Below are positions 24,080 through 36,180 of a stretch of 64,000 nucleotides of DNA, one piece after another (within the stretch, counting starts at the first letter, position 1; every line of letters begins with the position of its first letter). Both the position numbers and the translations under genes were made by a program. Origin of the DNA: Cladorhizidae sp. MBARI D1340-BT2 (taxonomy: Eukaryota; Porifera; Demospongiae; Poecilosclerida; Cladorhizidae); the NCBI GenBank assembly GCA_028752905.1, contig JAQNBH010000009.1, forward strand, positions 27,488,312 through 27,552,311, written 5' to 3'. The notes beneath the pieces are model-generated. The model did no database searches, was not told the origin of the DNA, and saw only the letters and a list, made by a program, of their open reading frames with translations.

Positions 24080-25239
24080 TATTATTTTCCAAATTCTTAT
24101 ACAATAAAAATATAAACATGGTTTTTGGTGTAAGCGTTCAGCTAAAGGATGCATATACCTTGAATGTGCTGCTTGTAGTTATGATTTCTATGTATGATGT
24201 TTTGTACTTATGTAGATATGTACTCCCCAAAACTTATGGTATCAATACAAGTGTCCAGTCTTCAACAAAGCAACAGCCATTTGTGTTGATGTTCTACCGA
24301 ACAGCTAGGGGTTCCATAGCCATCAATAATGCAGAACATGAGAATGAGCAGGAGCTTCTCTATGAAAACATCTCACTCACTATGTCTCCTGAAGACATAC
24401 AATATAAGTTGGAGAAGCATGTGGCAGATGTAAGAACTAAACTGACTGGCAAACATAAATATATGACATGGAATTGCTGACACTTTTTTGTAACCAAAAA
24501 TGGGGGACAAATAGTTTAATGAAAATGTTTGATGCACTCCCCAAAAATCATGTTACAGATCTGTTTTATTTTGTAATCACATAGGTACATATGAGAAGAT
24601 ACGGTTGAAAATTGAAGAAGCTAAAGCAAAGCATAAAGCTTATTTCGATTCCAAGCCAAAAAGAGGCTAAAAACGGCAATAGGTTTGTTTTTATGAATTA
24701 ATGTGTACCTTTAATGTGTGCCTTTATATAAGCTGAATCAAATTAGAAGCCCATTGTTGTTTCTGAGAAAAAATCGAAAGGCTAAGAATAATAAAATTTT
24801 CTGGATAGATGTATTTCCAAGTTTTGATAAATGTTAGAATGTCCTTGTCTGTTTTTTGTGATATATTTTTTACCTTTACTGGATGTTTTTAATTTTATAT
24901 TACTAACCTGTTGACCATCATAGGTGATTATGTCCTTAAAAGAGGAATGCAAGGAAGGTATCCAAAAAAGGAGACAGGCTGGTGCAGGACTGGCTGGGAC
25001 CCTATGTAATCGTTCATGTCTCACCCAAAGGACTCTGCACACTGCAGGATAACAACCAAAACATTATGAAGGTTAAGTTTAATGTCTGGCTCTTGAAGTC
25101 TTACTTAACTAGAGAGATGCCAGTTCAACATGAGATACCAACTTCCATCCAGTCACACAACACCAGTTCGAACAACCCTGGACCATCTGATGAGTTGAGT
25201 GATACAGCTTCCTCCCCTGGGAGTCCTTCTTGATTAATT

Positions 25240-26130
25240 TAATGAAAGCACGTTTATTGTATGGATCAATTTGTGTAAAAATTATCCACATGGAAAAATA
25301 AACAGATTGAATAAATCCAGTATTCCAAACTAAGTTATACATACCGAGATTTTCACTGGCTTGCTCATCAGGGAAGGATGGAGTCTCAAAAATAAAACAT
25401 TTATTAAATCAAGAAAATAAAACAATAGAGTATACACCTGTATGGATCTTTTGAATGGAAGACCACTGATGTCCCAATAATTCTACCAGCACTTGTAGGC
25501 AATCCAGGGTCTAAAGTTACAGTAATCAAAATATAAATCAAGAATGCATTCATACTATATATGTAGGGATAATAAATCGCAGCTGTATCGTGGTCCTCTA
25601 AATAATAAAGTTCGTGCATATATAAAGAACAGGTGGACAAACTGTCAGAATTTACATGATATTAAAAGAAGTCAATGATTTCCATTTTTCACCACATACA
25701 ACCTAAATACATTATCAGTCTCCAGAGCTCCAAGTTTCTGTTTAACTTGACACTGATACACAATGAACATTAGCTGAGAAAAATGAGAGATAAAAAACAC
25801 ATCTCATGGTATATATATATTTCTTGGCAATTCTTCATCTGATGTTTGTCAAAAGTTATAGAAGTTCTAAAACTGCTAGGGCGTTAGAGTAGTAGGCATC
25901 TAGGGCTAGAGGCTCCTATTGATGACAAGTACAAACTTTGGCTTTCTATTTCAAAAAGGTTGTGATAAATAACTGAATACAGAAAAAATATGGTGATCTT
26001 GGCTTCAGTTCAGGTTCTCGAGAGTGGCTCCCCAGCAGCCAGGGAAGTCCATTTCGATTCAACTGCTAACATTCTGGTGCCAGGCAGCGCAATGAAAAGT
26101 ACAAGTAGTCGGAGATTCTGTGTTTGTGTT
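25240..26130. other. Non-coding gap
   Basis: No supported gene and no clear repeat structure, apart from short AT runs at about 25810-25825. Confidence 0.5.
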
Positions 26131-26703
26131 TTAACCGCTTCACCGCATAGAAGCGCGAGATTGAGTGACCGTCGCGTTAATAATTATTAAAAATCAACCG
26201 TTGACTCTACATATATATTCAAAACTTACCGTAAATGTGCACGATGGACTGTTCTATTTCACCAAAAATTTTATGAACCGTATAATATAGCACGTAGATA
26301 ACTATGACGTCAAACAATTTTGAATTCAAGCAAAAAATGGCTGAAATATTTGATCGTGCTCGCGTGTTAGAGCTGTTGTTTGATGGCGGTTTCGACCTCT
26401 CTGACTATGATAGAGATGAAGATGATGAAGGTCAAGTGTCTTCCTTCCTTGGTGATGAGGTATTAGACCCTAAGGAGTTGGCAGCTTTTTGTCCAGAGCT
26501 TTAACTTCAACTCCTCAGGATGTTGGACCAAACACTTTAAGTGCCAGTGCTTCTGATGGAGCTTTTATGACTCCTGATGAAGAGTATGAGTTGCTTGGTA
26601 ACTATGAGTAGATATCTATAGAATGGAATATAATATTTGAGCTATCAAGAGACATAATAAGCCAGAAATATATATCACTAGGTTATAAATATACGTTATT
26701 ACA

Positions 26704-26812
26704 TTGATACGGGGAAATATCACGAGTCTGTGGCTAGTATTTTCACTCGTGCCTGCGGCACTCGTGGAAATACTAGCCAATCAGACAAGTGATATTTCAC
26801 CGTATCAATTTA
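26704..26812. repeat. Long hairpin (foldback) inside element 3
   Basis: The stretch 'tgatacgg', 'gaaatatcac', 'gtggctagtattttc', 'actcgtg' is followed, after a GCCTGCGGC-type centre, by its near-perfect reverse complement ending 'gtgatatttcaccgtatca'. Stem length is about 50 bp. It is probably a small nested MITE. It lies in the intron between exons 1 and 2 of the transposase remnant. Confidence 0.85.
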
Positions 26813-26867
26813 ATAATGTATTTATCATGGGACTGAGGATGCGCAAACCTTTACTGAGCATGCGCAT

Positions 26868-26918
26868 ATCGGGTAGGTAATAACAAGTAGGTAATAACAA
26901 GTAGGTAATAACAAGTAC
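26868..26918. repeat. Short tandem repeat, unit about 14 bp
   Basis: The 'gtaggtaataacaa' unit is repeated about three to four times directly after the hairpin. Confidence 0.85.
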
Positions 26919-27249
26919 GCGATATGGTAAAATATCACAGTAGTTCTATTTGTACTATTCTCTATGAGTGGAGTAGATAGCTACATGATAAAGTTAGTTA
27001 TAAAGTTCACTAGGTTGTAAAGTTCATAATAATAATCTTTTATATAGGTTTAGCCACTGATCTTGAATCTGCTGAATCTCTGAGTGATCCTGCAAACTCT
27101 CCTCCGAGTGGTCCTGCAAACTCGCCCCCAATTGCTCCTACAATCTCTCCTACCATCTTCTCCTTCATTTGATGTAGTTCCATCTTCTGACTCAGAAGTA
27201 TCACTGTTACCTTCTGATCGCTGAGACAGGGGGCGTGTTGGATGCCGAG

Positions 27250-27460
27250 GCCGAGGAAAAGGCCAAGGAAGAGGAAAAAGCCAAGGAAGAGGAAAAGGCC
27301 AAGGAAGAGGAAAAAGCCAAGGAAGAGGTAAAGGCCAAGGAAAAGGGAAAGGCCAAGGAAGAGGAAAAGGCCAAGGAAGAGGAAAAGGCCAAGAAGAGGA
27401 AAAAGCCAAGGAAGAGGAAAAGGCTAAGGAAGAGGAAAAGGCCAAGGAAGAAGTCGAGGC
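27250..27460. repeat. 18 bp coding minisatellite in the piggyBac linker
   Basis: The unit 'gaggaaaaggccaaggaa' recurs about 11 times. It reads RG/KGQ in the transposase frame and EEKAKE or SSLAFS in the other frames, which creates long but spurious open frames on both strands. Confidence 0.85.
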
Positions 27461-28206
27461 CAGAGGTAAGAGGCACAAGACCTTTTGTCACTGCTCTCTT
27501 TGTGTTATTAGCCTTTGTGCTGTGCGTGGAAGGACATGCTTCAGGGAATTCCACACACTCTCTGACTACTCGCACTAGCTTCCTTTTCTCATCGCGAGAT
27601 TTTCTTTGTATTGCTTTTGTAGTATGTACATGTGTTAGGCATGTACATGTATACTTCTTTTCTTTATCTTTATGCATGCAGACATGTGTAGTACACGTAT
27701 GTTTTCTTGTTGAGTCTTTGCTTTATTGTGCCTTTCTGCAACATCTTGAAATTTTCAACTTTCAATACAGCCAGACCTTCCTCGTGGTGCTTGACAACAG
27801 TCAATACTCTTATAGACTGACAAACATGGCTATATCCTGCAAAATAGAAAAATTAGGGCATTCAATATTAATAAATTATGCCAAAAATGTACATTTTTCA
27901 GATTATATGCTGTTTGCAGTTCGATAAGCGACCATATTTTAGTATTTGATCTGAAAAACCATAAAATATACTTGTAATAGTCGATAAATGCAGTGATAAA
28001 AAGTATTCTAATCAAAAAATGGTTTGTGGTTTGGTTGCTAGGCAACACATCACCAAGTTGATCAGTAACTCTTTGTCAATCATGTGATATGCGGTTGCTG
28101 GGGACTTTTCTGAACCAATGATCAGATACAAAAATTAAAGTAAAAACAGGTCAAAATCTCAAAATGAAGTCGACGGTGAAAGGGTTAATATGGCTGGCAA
28201 TATTGC

Positions 28207-30293
28207 TTAACCCATTCACCGTCAGGTTTAGGCAGCTTTTTTTTATTTATTGGACTCGGGTGCAAATAAAAATCAATATTAAATCAGGAATGCACTGAAG
28301 TCCCTAGCAACCATGGTTGATGGGATAGCATTGGTGTTGACAAACATTCTGGTCAACTTTAGGTTGCTAAGCAATGACCACAAATGATGAATATCATTAT
28401 GTAATTACAGCCTAATGAAAAGCTCTTACTTCAATATGCAATATGCCAACATGTGTATTATATATATTATATATATATATGCACACACTCATTGTATTCA
28501 CAAAACTTGCATAACATATATTTTTCATTTTTTAATATTTATTTTCTGATGAAGATATTGTTAACATGTTGGTGTTGTATGAACAATTATTTATTACATC
28601 TTCTTCTTCCCATAACAGGACAACAATAGCAACCAAAACATGCAAATACAAAACAACAGCCATCTAGCACACACATAGAACAGAGAGAAAAATGGAAATA
28701 CCATAGAAAGTAAAAATTAAAAAAAGTGAAGCAAAAACTAGGAAACTACGAAGTCTACCATGGTGTGGTACTTGAAAAAACAGTCCCTCTTTGTGACACA
28801 CAGTGGTACTTTGCAGTGAAGGCAAATAAGTGATCTCATGGTCATTTGAGATTCCAGACATTTCCAACTGCTACACAGACAATACACCACTGCTATTTTT
28901 CAGTTAGTGCTGACTAATGCCAAGCGTGGTGTTCAGCCGGTCTAGACGCTCGTTATGAACTGAGCGAGGGCGGCCAGCATGCTGACGTGAGCAGAAGCAT
29001 ACCACTAGTTCCTTAGCTAGCTCCAACCGGAAGGTAAAAAAATCTCTCTTCCTGTAACCCCTGGCAAGGTGATCTGCTCTGCGGACATGAGAGTCTAGAA
29101 CATAGCTGTTCGGGAATGCATGCCTGAACCATATACGCAAACACCCTCTTCTGGAGAATTAGAGGAGGGACTATCAAAGGTACTAGCTGAGGACACAGTA
29201 GAAGAAGCAAGAGACGGAGCTAAAGAAATGCTGGTAGGTGAAGTTCCAGAAAGAAAAAGAGGACTAGCTAAAGGCAGAGCAGAACTTGAAGCACTAGAAG
29301 CTATTTCACTACCACTACTCTGACTAACTCGAGCATGACGAACACTCCTAGTGCTATGACTAAGCTGAACAACTGGTCGTGAAGGAGTGCATACTTCACT
29401 AGAAGAGGACACAGTGTACAAGGGTAAAAATAAAGGAGGGCATGATGATGGAACAGACAATGATGATGTTGGAAATAGTAGTATAGGAGTGACTACAGAT
29501 GTCACATAAGTCATAGAACCTGATGCAGAGGTTACAGAACCTAGTGTTGCAGATACTGGAGGAACAATGGAGAAGGTGATGAAGCAGCCACCACAGTAAT
29601 ATGAGGGCTAGCAATAATAGATTGTGTCAGAGTTGATGAAGCTCTATCAGCTGCCCAATCCATCGCTTCATGCATCAAATCTGAAGGGGATAAGAAATTG
29701 GCATCAAATAATTTTAACGCGGACTACCGTAACAACGAAACTAAAAGAGCATTGTAGATCCATGCTCTGCTTTGCTAACAACAAAACTAGCTATAGCTAA
29801 ACTGTAGCTAAACTGACTGTAAATACCTTCTTCATCGCTGGTATTCTCATCTCCATCTAGATCGTCACCTCGAGTGAAAGCGCTACGCTTCCTTGAAGGT
29901 AGGTCATCTGCAACTATTCTGCCAAGCGATAGAAGAAATTCAGGGTCAACACAGCTCTGGCCAAGGTAGGATGAGATGCCAGCGCCTTCTTGATCACTGC
30001 TTTCATCCTCAGAAAGTCCAAAATTGTCGCCCTAAACCTGAGAAATAACTTTATCCAAGGACAGTCCAACTGCCATCTTCAACCCGATTTGAAATTCTGA
30101 GTGGGTCCGACTTTTCAATAATACTACCCTAGTTACCGAACGTCTATTGCCTTTATATTCGGTACGATCGTAGGGTGCTAACTTTTGACGTATAATATGT
30201 GTCTGTGAACGGTACGATCGATTTTTTATGGTTTTTTTTATTTGATCAACAACTTTTTGCGTATATATACGCTTGTGACAGTGAGTGGGTTAA
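28207..30293 (-). mobile_element. Non-autonomous piggyBac derivative, element 4
   Basis: TTAA lies at 28207-28210 and 30290-30293. The left end is CCCATTCACCGTCAGGTTTA. On the minus strand the right end is CCCACTCACTGTCACAAGCG followed by TATATATACG, nearly the same as the left end of element 2 at 3749. The 2079 bp body codes on the minus strand for a transposase that lost its catalytic core. Confidence 0.88.
28748..30076 (-). pseudogene. piggyBac transposase with core deletion (element 4)
   Basis: Exon 1 (30076-29827) begins MAVGLSLDKVISQV, has an in-frame TAG, then GDNFGLSEDESSDQEG and SSYLGQSCVDPEFLLSLG, and ends in an acidic DENTSDEEG segment before a GTATTT donor. A Ser/Pro-rich linker occupies about 29514-29130. 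A frame change then leads into post-catalytic sequence (29140-28904: FRLELAKEL...SRQHAGRPR...ERLDRLNTTLG), which parallels the same part of element 1. The final zinc tail (about 28880-28748) reads CHCK-like motifs: CLHCKVPLC and CFFKYHTMVDF. The catalytic domain with its four Asp residues is missing, so this copy cannot transpose itself. Confidence 0.82.
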
Positions 30294-31321
30294 CATGTTT
30301 CTAGTGCTTCTACTAGATCTGGATCCTTGCCTTTCCATAACGAGCCTCACAACCAAGTTAAATTTTTTGCCCAAGCAACCTTTTTGAAAAAGACAGTGTT
30401 AGGATCATTCCAGACGACTTAGTTCCTTTCGTAGCAGTGGCTTAATTTTGAAGGTCGAGTGCCCTGTTATCTTTGCTTGACAGTTGTGACAAGGATAGTC
30501 CATGAAGGCTTGAATCTCTAATGCTCTGTAAATAAGAATGGAATTGCTAACTGGATCATATTTATATCTTTATGCAAGCATACAGTCAGGTAGGTAATTA
30601 TTACTTGTAGTTATGTATATGGAAATATGCAATAGTTTCCTACAAGCAGCATAAACAGATGCAGTATCACAAGCATTCTGTATAGTATTAGCTACCTGCA
30701 CAACAACACACAATTTAAGTGAGATGCTTAGCAGTTCTTAGCAATGGCTACTAAACCATCATTCCTCGAATTCTTTCCAAGACAGGGATTTGGAATCAGC
30801 AGCCACAACGACCATAGTGATAGGAATTCTTATAAGTTGCTGAAGTTTATGAGGGAAGATGATTCCAAGATATATGCAGTAAAAAAATAATAATTCAGCA
30901 TGTTAGCTTGTAAAAAATAGAACACTACATCCGTCATCAGTGTTTGGATGAGCTATTGAGAATAATGACTTGAGTATACAGAGAAGGATGCTGGGGACCT
31001 GTAAGTATTATGCAAATATTGATTCTTGTGATATGTGCAACCAATGCTACAAGAACTATCTTTAATTGCATGAAAGATAATGAAGATCTACCTACACTAA
31101 CCATAAAGCAAGAGAGTATTATATTTTATAAAAAATATGATCATAGGCATTTTTGTAAACATTGAGACAACGTTTTGCTGATGTCTCAAAGTATAAATGC
31201 ACAGGGTTAATAATATTTATTACCACAATGCCCGGACCATTGTGTCAGTACTACTCCACAGAACACTTGTGGCACTGCCTTTCTATATACTGCTTGAAGG
31301 CAATTGTTGCATCTCGCCAAT
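30294..31321. other. Gap before the second Ginger-like element
   Basis: No firm gene. An open segment at 30743-30889 (MATKPSFLEFFPRQGFGISS...) could be an N-terminal exon of the downstream element or chance. It lies outside the inverted repeat that encloses that element. Confidence 0.4.
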
Positions 31322-31422
31322 TACAATATATATGTTACCCGCAAACCTGGAATTTGCTCAATCCTAGGATCGCGAAAGCCAATACCTGATCACCAATTAG
31401 ATCAAAACAAGTTTGCTCCCAC

Positions 31423-34400
31423 ATGGGAAGAGGTTGTAGGAAGGAGAAATGGAAGGAGAGAATGCCTATGATGATTAATGTTCAGCAAACCTTTCTTTCT
31501 GGAAGGAACCTTGGAAGCAAAACCATATCAAGAACAAAGGGACAAGCTGTTGTCAAATTTCTGAAAGGGGAGATGGTGAACAGTGATCCTAAATTCAATT
31601 TTTGGGTGAAACAAAAATGTTTTTAACTTTTGGAGTACCCTGCTCTTGGGCTTAAGGATGTACTTTGTATACCAGCAAAGAAAAAGGTGATTAAACCCAT
31701 ATAGCCAGTGATATATTTAGTGAGACATATTTTGTTGTTAGACAGGTCTCCTTATTTTATAAGTTTAAAGCCACAAGTCAAGTGCCAATCTATAGGCATG
31801 GATGATAATAACAAAGACAAAACTTTGTTTAATTGATTGAAATCCAGTAGCCATTCGCTTCATGAGCCAGATGCTTTACTGAATCGCAGTTAAACGGTGT
31901 CATTTTAATCTAATCTTTTTTTCAGGATGAGAATGACTCCTCCATCCTTGGTCATTATCGGAGAGTGGCTTACATTGAAGAGTTTCATACTATTTTGAAT
32001 AGAGTGCACTGTGATGTTCAAGGTCATATGGGCTATAAAAGGCTCTAGCTGAGGTACAGAATGTCTATCATTTCTATATAAAAACAGATTCTATGCATGT
32101 GATCTTGTGTTTGAAATGTAGCCCTTGATGCATGCTCTCATTTTGGCACTCAAATATTGTAGGTACAGTGTAGCTCTACTGGTTGAGCACCTAAAGATTG
32201 CACGTGAGATTGAAAATTGTGACTGACTGTCAGTTATATAAGCTGTGCATAATATGGGTATAGCTCATGTCAACCATAAAATGTTTTTAATCAGGTGACC
32301 ATGAATATTTGAATTGAGGTCCTGACATAAGGTTGCTATCTCTAACTTTTATATGGTTTTGGTAAGTGCAAACATACAATTTGTCATATCCAAATTCAAT
32401 TGAGTCCAAGGACAGTGCAGCGCAGCATATGAGTAAAACACTACTATTGTAGTAGTAACCTACAATTCACTTTTATTGAAAAATTGGAACACACAGCAAG
32501 TTACATTTTGGACACAACATAAAACACTCGATATGAAGTATGTTGACGTTTGGATGTTATGAATCCTTATGTTTCACCTATTTCCTATTTTATATCGATT
32601 TGACCTACATCCTTCTAATAGTAGCAAAAACATGGGTGTGTGCATTTAGATTTACATTGTCCGTTTCATCCACTAGATACAGCAAGCATCCACCTCTCAG
32701 CGTTTTAATGTGAATATCTAATTACCCATGGGTTAATCCTGTTGTTTTAGTATGTGATAAACAACCAGCGACATTTTATAATAGTGATCTGTTTTGGTTA
32801 TCAAAGGTAATTCAATTCTCTGTCTTCACCATACTCCCTCTAGATTTCTTCGAACTATGCGTGTCTACCAAGATCTGTTGTGGAGAAGTACGTTCAATTA
32901 TGTAGTGTGATTAACCTTCAGAAGCCACAAACCAACAGTGCCCCACTTAAACCTATCATTTCTTCTGGGTTTATGACTCGAGGACAGGTAATATTATTAG
33001 TACCAAATATGTTGGTATTTAGCATCGTCTTATTTAGGTGGATTTGATTGACATGCGACATAGACCAGACGACCGCCATAACTGGATTGGCCACTACATG
33101 GATCATTGGTCCAAATTCCATGTACTGTTTGCTCTTGAGCACAAGAGTGCAATTGAGGTGGCTAAAAACTTGTCCAGTCGTGTTTTTGCATATTTCGGTG
33201 TTCCCAAGGTTTGTGTGACCCATAATTGATTATTAATGGTTACAGCATGCTTGAGTGTTCCTATGTATAGATATTCCAATCTGATAACGGAAGAGAATTT
33301 GTCAATCATATCATAGACAAACTGGTGAAGACCTGGCCGGGGAAAGCCACCATCATAAACGGTCGACCAAGACACCCTCAATCACAGGGTCTAGTGGAAC
33401 GTGCAAATGCTAAAGTTGAAGAACTTCTTGCATGTCGGTTTGAACAGAATGAATGTGATATGGCATGGTCACATTGGTTACCAGAAATTCAGTGTATGTT
33501 TGATTTTCATAATATTGTTTCATAAACAATAGTGATCCATAAACAACTATAATTGGTGACTGTATGATACTATAAAAGAAGATACCATAAATATGTAATC
33601 TAGCTGAACTTTTCATGGTAATGGTGATTGATAGGTTATAGATGAGTGTTTAGTACAGCCATTGTAGTACTAATATGCCTAATACTGGCATCCTGATGGC
33701 AGCATGAACTTCACATACTTGGTCATCTCTGCTTTTTTTGGTGTGTATGTGTATACTACTAGATCAACTGAATACATGTGTTCATGAAACCATGAAGTGT
33801 ACTCCATACGAATTGGGATACGGACAACCACCACGTAGCGGTGTATTTCCAGGTACTAATCTAGGGTCAGTAATGGAGGAAGATATCGCAGACTTGATCA
33901 ATGAAACTGAGCCTATGGAACATGTATCAGCAGACAAAAGTTCTACTCCTCTACCTTGTTCAGATGATCCAAGCTCTGCTGAACACTCCTCACCATCACT
34001 GTAGTGAACCTCATTGCACAGAGAGTGATATCAGAAATAAGCAAAGTAAAAAAATTTTAGACCTTTTAATATTTCTAATCCAGGGTCAGTAAATGGAGAG
34101 TAAAACAATTTTAGACATTCTATTATAATACCAAATAAACATTGCACAGAGCTTTCCTTGTGTTGAGACTTGAGAGTGAAAACACAAGTAAATTACTTTT
34201 CGCAATCCCATTATATAACATTTTGATGATGTAATAAACATTTTATTAAAAATATTTCTGCAGGTACTCCATTAGCAACAAGCCAAAAGCATAGCAAACG
34301 AAGAAAGGAAGCTGATAGAAACTATCGATTGAATGCTGAAAGAATGGTGAAACAATACAGTAAACGGAAATGCCATGCTGTTGAATCATTTGCTGTTGGG

Positions 34401-35757
34401 GATTTAGTCAGCATTCAAATCCCACGAATCGACAAAGCATCAACTGATTTTCGATGGATACCATGTGTAATAGTTGTTGTCTCTGGTACCAAGAGACCTG
34501 TGTATCGCCTACGTTGTCAATATGGGGTATTGAAAAACTGTGCTTATGATGGACAACTTGAGCGGTATTCTGGCAAAGTCGAGCTTTCACCAAATGACTG
34601 GAAAATGGAATCCTTTTTGTCTCTACGAGAAACTGCACTGCTCTTTAACCCTAAGAATGCCTATTATGGTAACTCATGTGGTTGCAAAGGTGGATGCAAA
34701 AACTCTCATTGCTCTTGTAAGAAAGCCAGAAAGTTGTGCACCAAAAGATGTCATACTGGATTACCTTGCTTTAACAGCGACAAGAAAGGATTCCATGATG
34801 GTGTTGTTTGTGGGTAGTGCCATCACCAGAGCTACTGGCTTACCTGTGGAAAAAAAGTTGTCGATGATGTCAAACTTGTAGATAGTTCTGTAAGTGGCCT
34901 GATAGTAGTGTTGTGGGTGGTACTGTCAGTAGAGCCACTAAAGACCAATTTTTTTTTGATGATGTTGAACTTCTAGATAGTTCTGTCAGTGATGATAGAA
35001 AGCCTGGACTAGTTATTGTTGATCACTACCCTGATATACCAGTCCCACCAATGTGGATCCCAGACCTAGTGTTGTATAAAGAAGATCGTGACATGATTCT
35101 TAATGGAAACTGGTTAGTGGATTCCCATATGTATGCCTCTCAGAAACTTCTCAAAAAAGTATTTCTCTGCATCAAAAGATTGCAAGCTACTACTGTGGTC
35201 TCTAATCTTAGCACTGACGTTATTCAGAGTCATGCAGTCTAGATTTTGAACAGTCAAAACAACCACTGGATCTGCATTGAGCTGAGCAAGGAAGATAATA
35301 GTGAAGTTAAGGTCTTTACAATCGTTTGCCTCAATCAACTTCTGAACAGATAGCTGCACTTGTATTTTCAAGGAATAAAACGATCACAGCAAGGTTTATG
35401 AACATTCAGCAGCAGACCAATGGTAATGACTGTGGAGTTTTTGCTATTGCTTGTGCAGTAGCCCTCTGTTATGGTGAAGATCCAGCCAAGGATATCTCCA
35501 AAATGAGATGTCACCTCGTAAATTGTTTCGAGTCACGTAAAATGCTACCTTTTCCTGGTAAAACTGTTACAAACCTCTCTCCGGCAATCGAACCATTTCA
35601 AACAATCGAACTGTTCTGCGTCTGCCGAATGCCATGGAACAAAAGTAGGATGGCAGAATGTTCAAAATGTGGGGAGTGGTACCATGACAAGTGCATCAAG
35701 ATTCCCAGAGTTGTATTTCGATCAGAAGATATGGATTGGACATGTATTAATTGCTAA
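31423..35757 (+). pseudogene. Ginger-type transposase: integrase, CXC-like, Ulp1 protease and PHD finger
   Basis: Exon-like blocks in order. 31423-31690: basic N-terminus, broken by TAA at 31624. 31925-32047: HYRRVAYIEEFHTILNRVHC..GHMGYKRL (zinc-module histidines), then a stop. 32846-32990: LPRSVVEKYVQLCSVINLQK and a GTAATA donor. 33039-33208: VDLIDMRHRPDDRHN (first Asp). 33271-33525: SDNGREFVNHII (second Asp) and HPQSQGLVERANAK (Glu), so the DDE triad is intact. 33760-34004: MKCTPYELGYGQPPRSG. 34262-34817: basic segment, VGDLVSIQIPRIDK, then a cysteine-rich CXC-like stretch (CGCKGGCKNSHCSCKKA). 34960-35610: Ulp1-like protease with HW of NNHWICIEL and Q/C of QQQTNGNDCGVF. 35611-35757: PHD finger, C4HC3 pattern (FCVC, CSKCGEWYHDKCI, WTCINC). 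TAG at 35240-35242 and a frame change at about 35311-35320 break the protease. Confidence 0.85.
32050..32845. other. Probable intron of the Ginger-type gene
   Basis: Between the two halves of the integrase zinc module. No coding sequence could be supported. Confidence 0.5.
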
Positions 35758-35841
35758 CTGAATTGGACTACTCGGTTATGAATTTTGTACGAATTTTGTA
35801 TGTACAAGATTTGGCCTTTATGGAATGCAACTATCTTGTCA

Positions 35842-36180
35842 GAATGAGCAACTTTTACCTGTTTCTAGAGCTACAAATTCTATGATAAATCCTAGAATTG
35901 AGCAACTTTTACTGCTCCTATTAACATTCTTGGTTTTGAGAGTGCAGATTGAGGTTTGAGTTTGACCTAGCGCGATCCAAGGATAGTGTGCGCAAACCTT
36001 GGATCCAAGGTTTCTTGCCAGAATGAGCAACTTTTACCTGTTCTATTGAGTAGAAATTCTATGATCAATCCTAGATTGAGCAACTTACTGTTATTACCAA
36101 ATTCTTGGTTTTGAGAGTGCAGATTGGAGGTTTGAGTTTGACCTTGCGCGATCCTAGGATTGAGCAAATTCCAGGTTTGC
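35842..36180. repeat. Two-unit tandem repeat at the right end of the Ginger element
   Basis: The segments 'cagaatgagcaacttttacc', 'aaattctatgat', 'caatcctaga..ttgagcaact' and 'tcttggttttgagagtgcag' occur in the same order at about 35842-35985 and 36020-36150. The unit is about 170-180 bp. Confidence 0.85.

Larger units (their letters stand above)
20790..25233 (+). pseudogene. Ginger-type (GIN1/KRBA2-like) integrase transposase, intron-containing and decayed
   Basis: Exon-like blocks follow the order of a retroviral-type integrase. About 20810-20960: SSDEHQMLLREAHDVNG...GQKRTLA, the H..H part of the zinc module, ending in a stop. 21258-21328: CHKCQKMQMIKMIAPELHPI, the C..C part. 22805-23030: LGIDLIGQF (first Asp), VCTVTDLFTKWVFA, then MDQGREFINQ (second Asp) before a GTAACT donor. 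23290-23449: FGVKQMVCSVYHPQSNGQDE (Glu), ending before a GTAAGC donor. 24215-24475: YGINTSVQSSTKQQPFVLMF. 24590-24670: KIEEAKAKHKAYFDSKPKRG. 24930-25233: DWLGPYVIVHVSPKGLCTL and an acidic/Ser tail. Stops and frame changes occur at about 20930, 22997 and 24965. The family belongs to Ginger DNA transposons or host genes derived from them. Confidence 0.82.
26304..27576 (+). pseudogene. piggyBac transposase with catalytic core deleted (element 3)
   Basis: Exon 1 (26304-26503) reads MTSNNFEFKQKMAEIFDRAR, then an acidic segment LSDYDRDEDDEGQ and FLGDEVLDPKEL. A one-base frame change follows at about 26503, after which LTSTPQDVGPN...TPDEEYELLG leads to a GGTAACT donor near 26598. Exon 2 starts after 'tatag' at about 27049 (GLATDLESAESLSDPANSPP). 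A linker built of an 18 bp repeat (27250-27460) follows; in the transposase frame it reads RGRGKGQGRGKSQ, comparable with the RGRGGRGSTG linker of element 1. It passes directly into a C-terminal zinc tail (CHCSLCVISLCAVRG, CFREFHTLSDY) ending at about 27576. None of the DDDD catalytic residues is present. Confidence 0.75.
26131..28188 (+). mobile_element. Non-autonomous piggyBac derivative, element 3
   Basis: TTAA lies at 26131-26134 and 28185-28188. Ends are CCGCTTCACCGCATAGAAGC on the left and CCCTTTCACCGTCGACTTCA on the right (other strand), sharing TTCACCG. The 2050 bp body keeps the transposase N-terminus, an Arg/Gly-type linker and the C-terminal cysteine tail, but no catalytic core. 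It ends 18 bp before the next element starts. Confidence 0.85.

Noticed and set aside
27235..27927. 230-codon frame with EEKAKEEEK repeats
   Set aside because: It is produced by an 18 bp repeat. The frame consistent with the piggyBac remnant is another one, reading RGRGKGQ and leading to the zinc tail.
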